From Phytohabitans rumicis (GTDB lineage: Bacteria > Actinomycetota > Actinomycetes > Mycobacteriales > Micromonosporaceae), in NCBI RefSeq assembly GCF_011764445.1, contig NZ_BLPG01000001.1:5642001-5706000 (forward strand): a stretch of 64,000 bases of DNA, given 5' to 3'. Under the pieces are notes generated by a model, which saw only the letters and a program-made list of their open reading frames with translations, was not told the DNA's origin and did not search any database. Every line of letters starts with the position of its first letter. Positions within the stretch are counted from its first letter, which is position 1. Made by a program: the position numbers and the translations under genes. Of this stretch, positions 9,539-17,346 are shown one piece after another.

Positions 9539-9920
9539 CACGCCCGGGCAACACCACGACTGGCTGGACGACGACGCCGGGCCGGTGGTACGTCCGTACA
9601 CGGTGACCGGTGGCCGCGTGCGGCCCGTGACGGGCGGTTTCGACCTGCTCGCGTTCGTGCTCGCGGCGCCCGGCGCCGCCACCTCGCCCGACGCCGCTCA
9701 CTTCCAGCCGGAGCACCGCTCGATCCTGGCGATGGCCGTCGACCCCATCTCGGTGGCCGAGCTGGCCGCCGGTCTCGACCTGGTGCTTGGCGTCGTCCGG
9801 GTGCTGCTCGGCGACCTGTTGGCCGCCGGCCTCATCGCGATGTACGAGCCGTCCTCGGCCGCGCAGTTCCCCGACGACGACGTCCTTCAGGCGGTGGTGA
9901 ATGGACTCCGGGCACTCTGA
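9528..9920 (+). CDS. cvnC: DUF742 protein (CvnC)
   Basis: A 130-residue DUF742 protein. The family opening is present as RPYTVTGGRVRP, as is the later stretch AVDPISVAELAAGLDLVLGV, which has a winged-helix-like pattern. It is the third conserved member of the four-gene conservon. The ATG lies 11 bases inside cvnB and its own stop lies 20 bases inside cvnD. Its biochemical role is unknown; it may link the kinase-like sensor to the GTPase. Confidence 0.9.
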   Translation: MRGDTPGQHHDWLDDDAGPVVRPYTVTGGRVRPVTGGFDLLAFVLAAPGAATSPDAAHFQPEHRSILAMAVDPISVAELAAGLDLVLGVVRVLLGDLLAAGLIAMYEPSSAAQFPDDDVLQAVVNGLRAL

Positions 9921-10497
9921 CCGGCGCGCCGGACGGCGGATACCGCTGGCGCTGAAGATCCTGATCGCGGGCGGCTTCGGCGTCGGCAAGTCCACATTGG
10001 TCGGCGCGGTCAGCGAGATCCGGCCGCTGCACACCGAAGAGGTGCTGACCCGCGCCGGCATCGGCACCGACGACATCGTGGGCGTCGAGTCCAAGCGCAC
10101 CACCACCGTGGCGATGGACTTCGGCCGGATCACCATCAACGACGACCTCCAGGTCTACCTGTTCGGTACGCCGGGACAGGACCGGTTCTGGTTCCTGTGG
10201 GACGAGTTGGCGTTCGGCGCGCTCGGCGCGGTCGTGCTGGCCGACACCCGCCGCCTGGCCGACTGCTTTCCCTCCATCGACTACTTCGAGAGCCGCGGCA
10301 TCCCGTTCGTGGTGGGCGTCAACTGCTTCGACGGCGCCAAGCGGTACGACCCGGCGTCGGTGCGCAAGGCGCTCGACCTGGACGTCGCCGTGCCCGTCGT
10401 GATGTGCGACGTGCGCAACCGCCAGTCCGGCAAGCTCGTGCTGATCGCGCTGGTGGAGCACGTGGCCGAGCACCACGGCCACCCGGTGCCCGCCTAA
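9901..10497 (+). CDS. cvnD: Ras-like ATP/GTP-binding protein (CvnD)
   Basis: A 198-residue small GTPase-like protein. The P-loop is GGFGVGKSTL, switch I has RTTTVAMDFG, the G3 motif is GTPGQDRF, and the usual NKxD specificity motif is replaced by NCFDGAKRYD. This variant is standard in conservon and MglA-like GTPases. It probably cycles between nucleotide states under control of CvnB and signals from CvnA. Its stop (10495-10497) overlaps the stop of the convergent membrane-protein gene at 10494, leaving no intergenic DNA. Confidence 0.92.
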   Translation: MDSGHSDRRAGRRIPLALKILIAGGFGVGKSTLVGAVSEIRPLHTEEVLTRAGIGTDDIVGVESKRTTTVAMDFGRITINDDLQVYLFGTPGQDRFWFLWDELAFGALGAVVLADTRRLADCFPSIDYFESRGIPFVVGVNCFDGAKRYDPASVRKALDLDVAVPVVMCDVRNRQSGKLVLIALVEHVAEHHGHPVPA

Positions 10498-11162
10498 CGC
10501 ACCCCTCGCCGGCGGTACGCCAGCTCGCCGGCGCACGTGACGCCGAGGACCAGCGCGGTGATCGCCACCGGTGCGTGTGCCGGGGCGTCGGCGTGCGCCG
10601 TGGCGATCAGCAGACCGGTCAGGCCGAGGCTCCCACTGTGGACACGCGGCGTCAGCGGGCTCGCCACGCGTCGCATCACGACGGCGGCCACCAGCGCGAA
10701 CACCAGGCACAGCGCGTACGCCCCGCCGTGGGCCAGCAGCGGCAGTTCGGCGTAGTACGCGGTCAGCACGGTCCGGGTCAGGCCGGCGGAGGCGATGAAG
10801 AAGATTATCGAGTGCCAGCTCGGCCGGCGGGTGCCGCGCAGCCGATGGCGTATCTCGCCGGCGCACACGGCCAGCAGGAGCAGGCCCGCGGCGGGCAGCG
10901 GCGCCAGCGGGTGGGTCTCGCTGTGCAGCGTCGCGAACGTCAACCCGGCCATGCCCAGGCTCGCGCTGCACACCCGCGAGGTGAGCACGCTCCGGGCGCG
11001 TTCGACGAGCCGGGCGGCGAGGATCGCGAGGGCGGCACAGAGGGCGTACACGCTGACGTGGTGGTGCGGCTCCGGCTCGGGGTGGCCCCGACCGAGCACG
11101 GCGCGGGCCAGATTGGCGGCGCCAACGTAGAAGATGACTGAGTGCCAACTTGGACGCGGCAT
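10494..11162 (-). CDS. Integral membrane protein made of two duplicated halves
   Basis: A 222-residue hydrophobic protein with about six to eight membrane segments. It consists of two related halves: PSWHSVIFYVGAANLARAVL near residue 4 matches PSWHSIIFFIASAGLTRTVL near residue 117, and each half ends in a CAGE motif followed by arginines (VCAGEIRHRLRG, TCAGELAYRRRG). This is an internal tandem duplication of about 110 residues. No catalytic residues are recognised. It could be a small transporter or a membrane anchor for the neighbouring conservon, but no evidence ties them together since they are convergent. Confidence 0.75.
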   Translation of the reverse strand: MPRPSWHSVIFYVGAANLARAVLGRGHPEPEPHHHVSVYALCAALAILAARLVERARSVLTSRVCSASLGMAGLTFATLHSETHPLAPLPAAGLLLLAVCAGEIRHRLRGTRRPSWHSIIFFIASAGLTRTVLTAYYAELPLLAHGGAYALCLVFALVAAVVMRRVASPLTPRVHSGSLGLTGLLIATAHADAPAHAPVAITALVLGVTCAGELAYRRRGVR

Positions 11163-11338
11163 GTCTTGGAGTATCTGGAAGGCTGATAGCGGCGGCGCCT
11201 ATTCGGCCGCACCCGCCGTTGTGGTTTGGCCAAGATCGGAAGAAGTTCTTGTTGGCCCCGGCAAGCTCCGGTTGCTTTGCCACGCCGCTATGGCGGAAAT
11301 CACCCATAGATACCGTCGGTGGGCCGTAACTTTCCGCT

Positions 11339-12556
11339 GTGGGAAAGGTGAGAGATCGGGCGCCCGACGAGTGGGACTGCGTCGTCTTGATGGCGGTGGT
11401 GGAGGCCGGCACCAGGCAGCGCGCCGTACGGCTGCTCGCCGACCGGTACGACGAGCACATCACCGTGGAGGGCGTGCGGACGATCCTTCTCAAGATCAAC
11501 CGATGGCTGGGCTGGCCGGCCCTGCGGGAGGGCGTGGGCCCCCGCGGAAAGGCCGAACTCACTGTTCGGGGCCGGCGTTTCCTGCGCTTCTGCGAACGAG
11601 TGCGCAGCCTTTATCAGGACGAGCGCGGCCGGCTCGCGGAATCGGACGTGACCCGGCTGGTGTGCCTTCCGCACCACGCCACAATCGTCAAGACGCTTTA
11701 CGTGGAGACCCTCGCGCAATACCCGCCCGGCGAGGAGAAAATCGGCATCGAAGAACTGCAACAAAGCGATCGCGGCAACGAGTCGTTTTTCGACCAGGCG
11801 TTCTGGCCACTGACCACCGGCACGTACCACCTGGCGATCGGGCAGCCGCCGCCCGCCGAGTTCATGCAGGAGTTGCAGTCCGACCTGCTCTACGAGTCGC
11901 AACTGGAGGTGCTGGTGCCCGCCGAGCACCCCGGCGACACGATGACGCTCGCCGAGTTCGTGCGGCACCTGTCGCACGTGCCGCCCAAGGACTCCCGGGC
12001 CCGACTGCTCCTGGAGGCGCGCATCGCCGAGCACCGCGTCGAGGACCCCGGCGAGGAGCGCCGGGTCGCCAGCGAGACGTACGAGGTCGGCAGCGCCATC
12101 GAACGCGTCGCCCTGCTCCACGAGTGCGGCCTGCCCAGCCCACTCGTCGTCGCGCCCTCCGACATCGCGCTCATCTACAAGCCCGGCATGCGCTTCGGCG
12201 GCACCGGCGTGGAGCACTCCAAATGGATCCCGCTGCACCACGACGGCGTACGGCTCACCCTCGAAGTCCACGTGACCACGGCCAACCCGCGCCCCAACCA
12301 CCTGCGCCCCATCGTGGCCCTGCTGCAAAAGATCTGCGCCAACCAGCCCCGCCTCCGCGGCGAACCCTCCGCCCCGCCGCCCGCCCCTCCGCTCGCGCCC
12401 TCCGCTCCGCTCGCGCCCTCCGCTCCGCTCGCGCCCTCCGCTCCGCTCGCGCCCTCCGCTCCGATCAAGGCTTTCGCCGTCGATCAAGGGCAAACGGCCG
12501 TGGATTGGAGATCAAAGCACGACCGTTTGCCCTTGATCGACGCGCAAAGCCCTTGA
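11339..12556 (+). CDS. LysR-like regulator with variable Pro/Ala tail that reads into a repeat element
   Basis: The product has 405 residues. The first 95 resemble a winged-helix LysR-type DNA-binding region (DEWDCVVLMAVVEAGTRQRAV, then a recognition-like helix and wing). The middle 240 residues may be an effector domain but carry no firm family motif. The C terminus is odd. Residues about 352-375 are APLAPS repeats encoded by four perfect 18-bp DNA repeats, and the last 30 residues are encoded by a REP-like palindrome. The original stop has therefore probably been replaced. The GTG start sits inside a small inverted repeat (CTTTCC-6-GGAAAG, 11330-11347) that could serve autoregulation. The regulator call is moderate. 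Confidence 0.55.
   Translation: MGKVRDRAPDEWDCVVLMAVVEAGTRQRAVRLLADRYDEHITVEGVRTILLKINRWLGWPALREGVGPRGKAELTVRGRRFLRFCERVRSLYQDERGRLAESDVTRLVCLPHHATIVKTLYVETLAQYPPGEEKIGIEELQQSDRGNESFFDQAFWPLTTGTYHLAIGQPPPAEFMQELQSDLLYESQLEVLVPAEHPGDTMTLAEFVRHLSHVPPKDSRARLLLEARIAEHRVEDPGEERRVASETYEVGSAIERVALLHECGLPSPLVVAPSDIALIYKPGMRFGGTGVEHSKWIPLHHDGVRLTLEVHVTTANPRPNHLRPIVALLQKICANQPRLRGEPSAPPPAPPLAPSAPLAPSAPLAPSAPLAPSAPIKAFAVDQGQTAVDWRSKHDRLPLIDAQSP
12391..12462 (+). repeat. Four perfect tandem copies of an 18-bp unit
   Basis: The unit GCTCGCGCCCTCCGCTCC occurs four times head to tail with no mismatch. It is in frame with the LysR-like gene and encodes APLAPS repeats. Perfect identity indicates recent slippage expansion. 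The array abuts the REP-like element that begins at 12461. Confidence 0.9.
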
Positions 12557-12560
12557 TCGG
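12461..12560 (+). repeat. REP-like nested palindrome, copy A
   Basis: The inner arms are a perfect 20-bp inverted repeat, 12478-12497 against 12523-12542, both built around GATCAAGGGCAAACGG. An outer pair (12461-12477 and 12543-12560) is imperfect. The 25-base loop contains GGAGATCAAAGCAC, also present in copy C at 32557 and, in reverse orientation and less exactly, in copy B at 32251. It lies between the convergent LysR-like gene and lutC, so it may act as a bidirectional terminator. Sequence conservation of loop and arms between copies argues for a mobile REP-like family rather than chance terminators. Confidence 0.75.
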
Positions 12561-12629
12561 CGCGTGGCGGAGGGGGGCGCGGCGGAGGGGCGAGCGGCGG
12601 AGCGGCGCGGGGAAAGGCCTGAGCGGGGG

Positions 12630-13255
12630 TTAGAGGACGACTATGACGTCTAGGCGGCGGGGGCCGTGGACGCCTTCGACGCGGTTCAGCTCGATGTCGC
12701 TGGTCGCGGACGGGCCCGAGACCAGCGTGAGCGGCCGCGTCGGATCGGCCAGCCGGCCCAGCGCCTCCGGCACGCCGGCCGCGATCTGTCCGCTGTGGAC
12801 GACGCACACGTGGTGGTCGGGCACCAACGTGAGCGCGCGCCGGCCCTGATCCGGCCCCGCGTCCAGGATCAGCGTGCCGGTCTGGGCGATCGCCACCGCG
12901 CAGCCGGTCAGCACCGCCACCCCCGGCGCGTCCAGCTCGGCCACCGCGAGCGGCCGCGGCTCGCCGTCCCGCAAGATCTTTCCTTGGTACGCCGAGAGCC
13001 ACGCCTGCGGCGCCCCAGCGGGTACGACCACGGCTGAGTCCCCACTCAGCAACTCGGCGACGGTGGCCCCCAGCTCGTCCGCCGCACACCGCCGCACGTT
13101 CGCCTTGTAATCCACCAGCCGATCGACCAGCACCTCCACCAGGTCCCCGTCCCCGCCGCCGGTCCGGTACCCCCTCGGCACCGTGACCTCCCCTGCGGGC
13201 CGCGCGCCCCGCACCCGCGCCAGGATCTCCGCCCGCGCCCCACCCCGGTGACCAT
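12630..13255 (-). CDS. lutC: Lactate utilisation protein C, LUD domain (frameshift at N terminus)
   Basis: Corrected length is 208 residues. The protein is one LUD domain with LTGCAVAIAQTGTLILDAG and LTLVPDHHVCVV, the segments typical of LutC/YkgG. The uncorrected frame lacks a proper N terminus. Restoring one C in the CCCC run at 13238-13241 joins the ATG at 13253-13255 to ARAEILARVR, the usual family start. LutABC oxidises L-lactate to pyruvate through an iron-sulfur complex. It is the last gene of the lldR-lutA-lutB-lutC operon and follows lutB by about 50 bases that contain a weak hairpin. Confidence 0.85.
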
Positions 13256-13300
13256 GAAGTTATCCACGTGAATCACCCTCTTTGACGGGGACAAGTTCAT
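13253..13300. terminator. Imperfect inverted repeat between lutB and lutC
   Basis: CATGAAGTTATCC (13253-13265) is complementary to GGACAAGTTCATG further right, with two mismatches. Its position between two co-directional genes suggests a partial terminator or mRNA-processing hairpin that could tune lutC against lutAB. The arm nearest lutC includes the proposed lutC start codon, so folding could also hinder its translation. Confidence 0.4.
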
Positions 13301-13302
13301 GA

Positions 13303-14718
13303 TCAACCGTGGGCACGGGTCCACCAGTCGCGGAAGGATTCGGGGGCGGGTAAGGGGGCGTCGCGGAACCGGGTCCAGGCTGACAGGGGCCAGGGGAGGT
13401 GGCGGATTCGGTCGCCGGCCAGCCAGCGGACGGGGGCGGCGCTGCGGCGGGCCAGGCGGAGGGCGGCGGCGTACCTGCGGCGGTCGCGCATGGTCCAGGA
13501 GAGGGCGCGCATCGCGGCGCGCTCGGCGGGCGGGTGCTTGCCGATCTGTCGCAGGTGGACCAGCACCTCGGGGATGTTGATGCGCACCGGGCACGCGTCG
13601 AAGCAGGCCCCGCACAGCGTCGAGGCGTACGGCAGGGTGCGGTTGGCGCCTCCCCCGCTCATCTGGGGCGACAGGATCGCGCCGATCGGTCCAGGGTAGA
13701 CGGACCCGTACGCGTGGCCGCCCACCCGCTCGTACACCGGGCACACGTTGAGGCAGGCCGAGCAGCGGATGCAGCGCAGCGCCTGCCGGCCAACCTCGTC
13801 GGCGAGCGTGTCCGTCCGGCCGTTGTCGACCAGTACGATGTGGACGGTCTGCGGGCCGTCGCCGGGCGTCACGCCGGTCCACAGCGACGTGTACGGGTTC
13901 ATCCGTTCGCCGGTCGACGACCGCGGCAGCAGCTGGAGAAACACCTCCAGGTCGCGGAAGGTCGGCACGATCTTCTCGATGCCCACCACGGAGATGAGCG
14001 TCTCCGGGAGCGTGAGGCACATCCGGCCGTTGCCCTCGGACTCGACCACCACCAGGGTGCCGGAGTCGGCGACGGCGAAGTTGGCACCGGAGATGCCCAC
14101 CTTCGCGGAGAGGAACTTGGCGCGCAGGTGCCGGCGGGCGGCCTCGGCGAGCGCGGGCGGGTCGTCGGTGCGCGCACGGTCGGATAACAGTCCGTTGCGG
14201 TCGAAGATGTCGCGGATCTGGGTGCGGTTGTAGTGGATGGCGGGCACCAGGATGTGCGAGGGGGTGTCGCCGGCGAGCTGCACGATCAGCTCGGCCAGGT
14301 CGGTCTCCACGGCCTCGATGCCGGCCGCCTCCAGCGCCTCGTTGAGCCCGATCTCCTGGGTGGCCATCGACTTGACCTTGACCACCTCGGTGGCGCCCGA
14401 ACGCCGTACCAGGTCGGTGACGACCGTGCACGCCTCGGCGGCGTCGCGGGCCCAGTGCACGGTCGCGCCGGCCGCGGTGGCCGCCGCCTCGAACCGCTCC
14501 AGCAGCTCCGGCAGCCGGGCCAGCACGTCGTCCTTGATGGCCGCGCCGGCCACCCGCAGCTCCTCCCAGTCGGGCACCTCGCCGACCACCCGCAGGCGCT
14601 TGTCGCGGATGGTGTGGGTGGCGCGCCGGAGGTTGGCCCGCAGCTGCGTGTCGGCCAGTTCCTTGCGGGCCGCCACCGGGAAGGGCAGCCGCGCGACGAT
14701 GTTTCCGGTCCCGGTCAT
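13303..14718 (-). CDS. lutB: Lactate utilisation protein B, iron-sulfur LUD protein
   Basis: A 471-residue protein. Residues 60-300 are a LUD domain ([20 protein letters not shown]). It is followed by a bacterioferredoxin-type segment with two [4Fe-4S] motifs, [14 protein letters not shown] (about 310) and [12 protein letters not shown] (about 365). The C-terminal basic region is the family's usual tail. LutB is the electron-transfer and probably catalytic component of the L-lactate oxidising complex. The ATG at 14716-14718 was chosen because it overlaps the lutA stop as ATGA; the longer frame merely extends into lutA. Confidence 0.93.
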   Translation of the reverse strand: MTGTGNIVARLPFPVAARKELADTQLRANLRRATHTIRDKRLRVVGEVPDWEELRVAGAAIKDDVLARLPELLERFEAAATAAGATVHWARDAAEACTVVTDLVRRSGATEVVKVKSMATQEIGLNEALEAAGIEAVETDLAELIVQLAGDTPSHILVPAIHYNRTQIRDIFDRNGLLSDRARTDDPPALAEAARRHLRAKFLSAKVGISGANFAVADSGTLVVVESEGNGRMCLTLPETLISVVGIEKIVPTFRDLEVFLQLLPRSSTGERMNPYTSLWTGVTPGDGPQTVHIVLVDNGRTDTLADEVGRQALRCIRCSACLNVCPVYERVGGHAYGSVYPGPIGAILSPQMSGGGANRTLPYASTLCGACFDACPVRINIPEVLVHLRQIGKHPPAERAAMRALSWTMRDRRRYAAALRLARRSAAPVRWLAGDRIRHLPWPLSAWTRFRDAPLPAPESFRDWWTRAHG

Positions 14719-15410
14719 GAGGCGAGGATCTCCGCGTAGTGGATGGGCTTGGCCTTCACGCGAGTTCGGGACAGGCCGCCGCCGATGTGGGCCAGGCAGG
14801 AGTTGTCGACCGCGGCGACGTACTCGGCTCCGGTGTCCACGATGGACGCGCACTTGTCGGCGAGCATCGCCCCCGAGACGCCCGCGTTCTTCATCGCGAA
14901 CGTCCCGCCGAAGCCGCAGCACTCCTCCGCGCCGGGCAGGTCGACCAGTTCCAGGCCGCGCACCGCGCGCAGGAGCCGGTAGGGCCGGTCGCCGAGGCGC
15001 AGCATCCGCAGCCCGTGGCAGGTCGGGTGGTAGGTGACCCGGTGCGGAAACGCGGCGCCCACGTCGGTCACCCCGAGCACGTCGACGAGCAGTTCGGACA
15101 GCTCGTAGGTGCGGGCGGCCACCGCGTCGGCGCCGGAGACGAGCTTGGGGTACCAGTCGCGGATCATCGCGACGCAGGAGCCCGACGGGCCGACGATCGC
15201 GTCGTACCCGTCGAAGGTCTTGACGTAGTTGGCGACCAGCGGCAGGGCCTCGTCCCGGTAGCCGCTGTTGGCGTGCATCTGCCCGCAGCAGCCCTGCTCG
15301 GCGGGGAACTCCACGGTGTGGCCGAGGCGTTCCAGCACCCGGACGACGGCCCGGCCGGTGCCGGGAAACACCAGGTCGTTCACGCAGGTGACGAACAGGG
15401 CGATCCTCAC
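14715..15410 (-). CDS. lutA: Lactate utilisation protein A, cysteine-rich CCG protein
   Basis: A 231-residue protein of the LutA/YkgE family. It has two CCG-type cysteine motifs, EQGCCGQMHANSGY (about residue 40) and EECCGFGGTFAMK (about 160). Such motifs ligate a non-cubane [4Fe-4S] cluster as in heterodisulfide reductase subunit B. With LutB and LutC it oxidises lactate. The GTG start overlaps the stop of the GntR regulator gene (GTGA), placing regulator and lut genes in one operon. Confidence 0.93.
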   Translation of the reverse strand: MRIALFVTCVNDLVFPGTGRAVVRVLERLGHTVEFPAEQGCCGQMHANSGYRDEALPLVANYVKTFDGYDAIVGPSGSCVAMIRDWYPKLVSGADAVAARTYELSELLVDVLGVTDVGAAFPHRVTYHPTCHGLRMLRLGDRPYRLLRAVRGLELVDLPGAEECCGFGGTFAMKNAGVSGAMLADKCASIVDTGAEYVAAVDNSCLAHIGGGLSRTRVKAKPIHYAEILAS

Positions 15411-16063
15411 GACGGCTGCCCTTCCAGGTGAACCAGGTGGCGCTCGCGGGCGGCGCTGATGTGGGCGCGCATCGCGGCCTCCGCGCGGTCCGGGTCGCCG
15501 GCGGCGATCGCGTCGACGACGCGGTGGTGCTCCTGGGCGCTGATCCCGTAGTGGGTCGCGGGGAAGTTCAGCCGGAACAGGTGCAGGTGCGAGCGCAGCC
15601 GGACCACCGCCTCGTGGAGCATGCGGTTGCCGGACAGCTCGGCCAGCAGATGGTGGAAGCGCGCGTCCTGCGCGGTGAAGGCAGCGATCCTCGGCTGCTG
15701 GTCCGGCAGATCCGCCTCGGCGCGGAGCCGGTCCACATCGGCGCCGGCGGTGGCGACCCGGCGGGCGGCGGCCGGTTCGAGGATGAGGCGCATCTCGACG
15801 AGCTCTTCGAACTCGGCAAGGGTGAGCAGGGGAGCGGCGGTGTAGCCGGCCAGCGGGCGCTTGCGGACCAGCCCGTCGGCCTCCAGCCGGGCCAGTGCCT
15901 CCCGCACCGGGGTCGGCGAGACCTCCATCTGGCGGGCCAGGGCATCGATGTTGATCCGTTCGCCGGGCGCCACGGCATGGTCCATGATCAGGCCCTGTAC
16001 CGAGACGTACACGTCCTCGGTGAGGGTCAGCCGGCGCGCCGGACGGATCGTCGTCACGATCAT
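15407..16063 (-). CDS. GntR/FadR (FCD) family regulator of the lut operon
   Basis: A 218-residue regulator. Residues 12-75 form a GntR winged helix (ALARQMEVSPTPVREALARL is the helix-turn-helix). Residues 90-210 form an all-helical FCD domain with ARFHHLLAELSGN and EHHRVVDAI, whose Asp and three His residues usually hold a metal ion and the carboxylate effector. Being first in the lut operon suggests an LldR-like lactate-responsive repressor that controls itself. The start codon follows a promoter-like -10 by only a few bases (see the promoter entry), so the mRNA is probably leaderless. Confidence 0.85.
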   Translation of the reverse strand: MIVTTIRPARRLTLTEDVYVSVQGLIMDHAVAPGERINIDALARQMEVSPTPVREALARLEADGLVRKRPLAGYTAAPLLTLAEFEELVEMRLILEPAAARRVATAGADVDRLRAEADLPDQQPRIAAFTAQDARFHHLLAELSGNRMLHEAVVRLRSHLHLFRLNFPATHYGISAQEHHRVVDAIAAGDPDRAEAAMRAHISAARERHLVHLEGQPS

Positions 16064-16096
16064 GGATCCTATATGATCAGAACGCTCTAGATCAAC
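16064..16096 (-). promoter_or_regulatory. Probable leaderless promoter and operator of the lut operon
   Basis: On the minus strand TTGATC (16095-16090) and TATAGG (16073-16068) are separated by 16 bases, and the ATG begins at 16063, so transcription would start at or next to the A of the ATG. GATC half-sites flank the -10 (GATCATATAGGATC), a plausible operator for the GntR-type protein that the operon encodes. The divergent lactonase gene starts at 16124, so both promoters share about 60 bases. Confidence 0.5.
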
Positions 16097-16123
16097 GGCT
16101 CGCGTTCTGGTTGGATCTGTAGC

Positions 16124-17164
16124 GTGACCGAACTCCTCTACGTCGGGTGCTACACGGCGGAGACGGGCGGCCAGGGCACCGGCATCACGGCGGTACGTCG
16201 GGACCGGGGCACCGGCGCGCTGGAGTCGCTCGGCGTGGTGGCGCAGGCGCCGTCACCGTCGTTCCTGGTGTGGCACCCCACGCTTCCGGTGCTGTATTCG
16301 GTCAACGAGCTCGAAGAGGGCGCGGTCAGCGGGTGGGCGGTGGCCGGCGCGACGTCGCTGCGGCCGCTCGGCACGGCCTCCACCGGCGGTATGCACCCCT
16401 GCCACCTGGCCGTGGCGCCCGGTGGCCGCTACCTGATCAGCGCCAACTACACGAGCGGCAGCGTCGCCGTACACCGGCTGGCTGACGACGGCGCGCTGGG
16501 TGAGCGGACCGACCTGCTGGTGCACGACGGCGCCGGCCCGGACCCGGAAAGGCAGGAGCGGGCGCACGCGCACATGATCTCGCCCAACCCGGGCGGCGGC
16601 GCGGTGCTGGTCGTCGACCTGGGCACGGACGCCGTGTACCGGTACGAGTTGGAGGCCGCGACGGGCCGCCTGGTGCCGCTCGCGCCGCGCGTGCACACGC
16701 ACCCGGGCAAGGGACCCCGGCACCTCGCCCGGCACCCGGATGGCCGGCGCGCCTACCTGGTCGGCGAGCTGGACAGGTCGGTCACCGCGTACGAGCTCGA
16801 CGGGGTCCCCGGGATCCTGCACGACCGGGGTCGGGTGCCCGCCAGCGAGCGGGCCGGCGCGTTCCCCTCGGAGATCGCGGTAAGCGCGGACGGGCGCTTC
16901 CTCTACGTGGCCAACCGCGGGCCGGACACGATCACCGCGTTCGCGGTCGACGAGCTGCTGCCGCGCCGGGTCGCCGAGGTGGCGACGGGCGGCCAGTGGC
17001 CGCGGCACTTCGCACTGATCGAGGAGCATCTGTATGTCGCCAACGAGCGGTCACACGCCGTCGTCGGCTTCCGGCTCGATCCGGACACGGGCGTGCCCCA
17101 GGAGCCGGGTACGGCATTGGAGCTGTCCAGCCCCACATGCGTTTTGCCCGCTAAGTCCTTATAG
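16124..17164 (+). CDS. Lactonase-family seven-bladed beta-propeller protein
   Basis: A 346-residue protein of the 6-phosphogluconolactonase-type (Pgl) propeller family. It begins ELLYVGCYTAETGGQGTGI, the usual first blade, and has repeated blade motifs such as PSFLVWHPTLPVLYSVNE, HPCHLAVAPGGRYLISANY, GPRHLARHPDGRRAYLVGEL and FPSEIAVSADGRFLYVANRG. The family hydrolyses lactones such as 6-phosphogluconolactone. There is no signal peptide. It is divergent from the lut operon and may share its regulation. Substrate is inferred from family only. Confidence 0.88.
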   Translation: MTELLYVGCYTAETGGQGTGITAVRRDRGTGALESLGVVAQAPSPSFLVWHPTLPVLYSVNELEEGAVSGWAVAGATSLRPLGTASTGGMHPCHLAVAPGGRYLISANYTSGSVAVHRLADDGALGERTDLLVHDGAGPDPERQERAHAHMISPNPGGGAVLVVDLGTDAVYRYELEAATGRLVPLAPRVHTHPGKGPRHLARHPDGRRAYLVGELDRSVTAYELDGVPGILHDRGRVPASERAGAFPSEIAVSADGRFLYVANRGPDTITAFAVDELLPRRVAEVATGGQWPRHFALIEEHLYVANERSHAVVGFRLDPDTGVPQEPGTALELSSPTCVLPAKSL

Positions 17165-17346
17165 CTCGTTAATGACAATTACCGACATCAGTTGAACTGC
17201 GTAGGCATAAGACCTGATATGTGACGTATTCCGTCAACGGTGCGGCGCTATACAGCTACCCGTTGTGACGAAATATCCGCCACAAGGTTTCTCATCCGTA
17301 ACTTTCGGCCGAACGTCCCTGGCGACATCTGGGCAGCGTAAGCAGG
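17165..17346 (+). promoter_or_regulatory. AT-rich intergenic region ahead of the VWA gene
   Basis: These 182 bases are markedly more AT-rich than the surroundings (for example TTAATGACAATTACC and TGACGAAATATCCGCCACAAGG) and contain no gene in either direction. A promoter for the VWA gene is expected here. Several -10-like hexamers occur, but no pair with a convincing -35 at standard spacing could be singled out. Confidence 0.4.
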
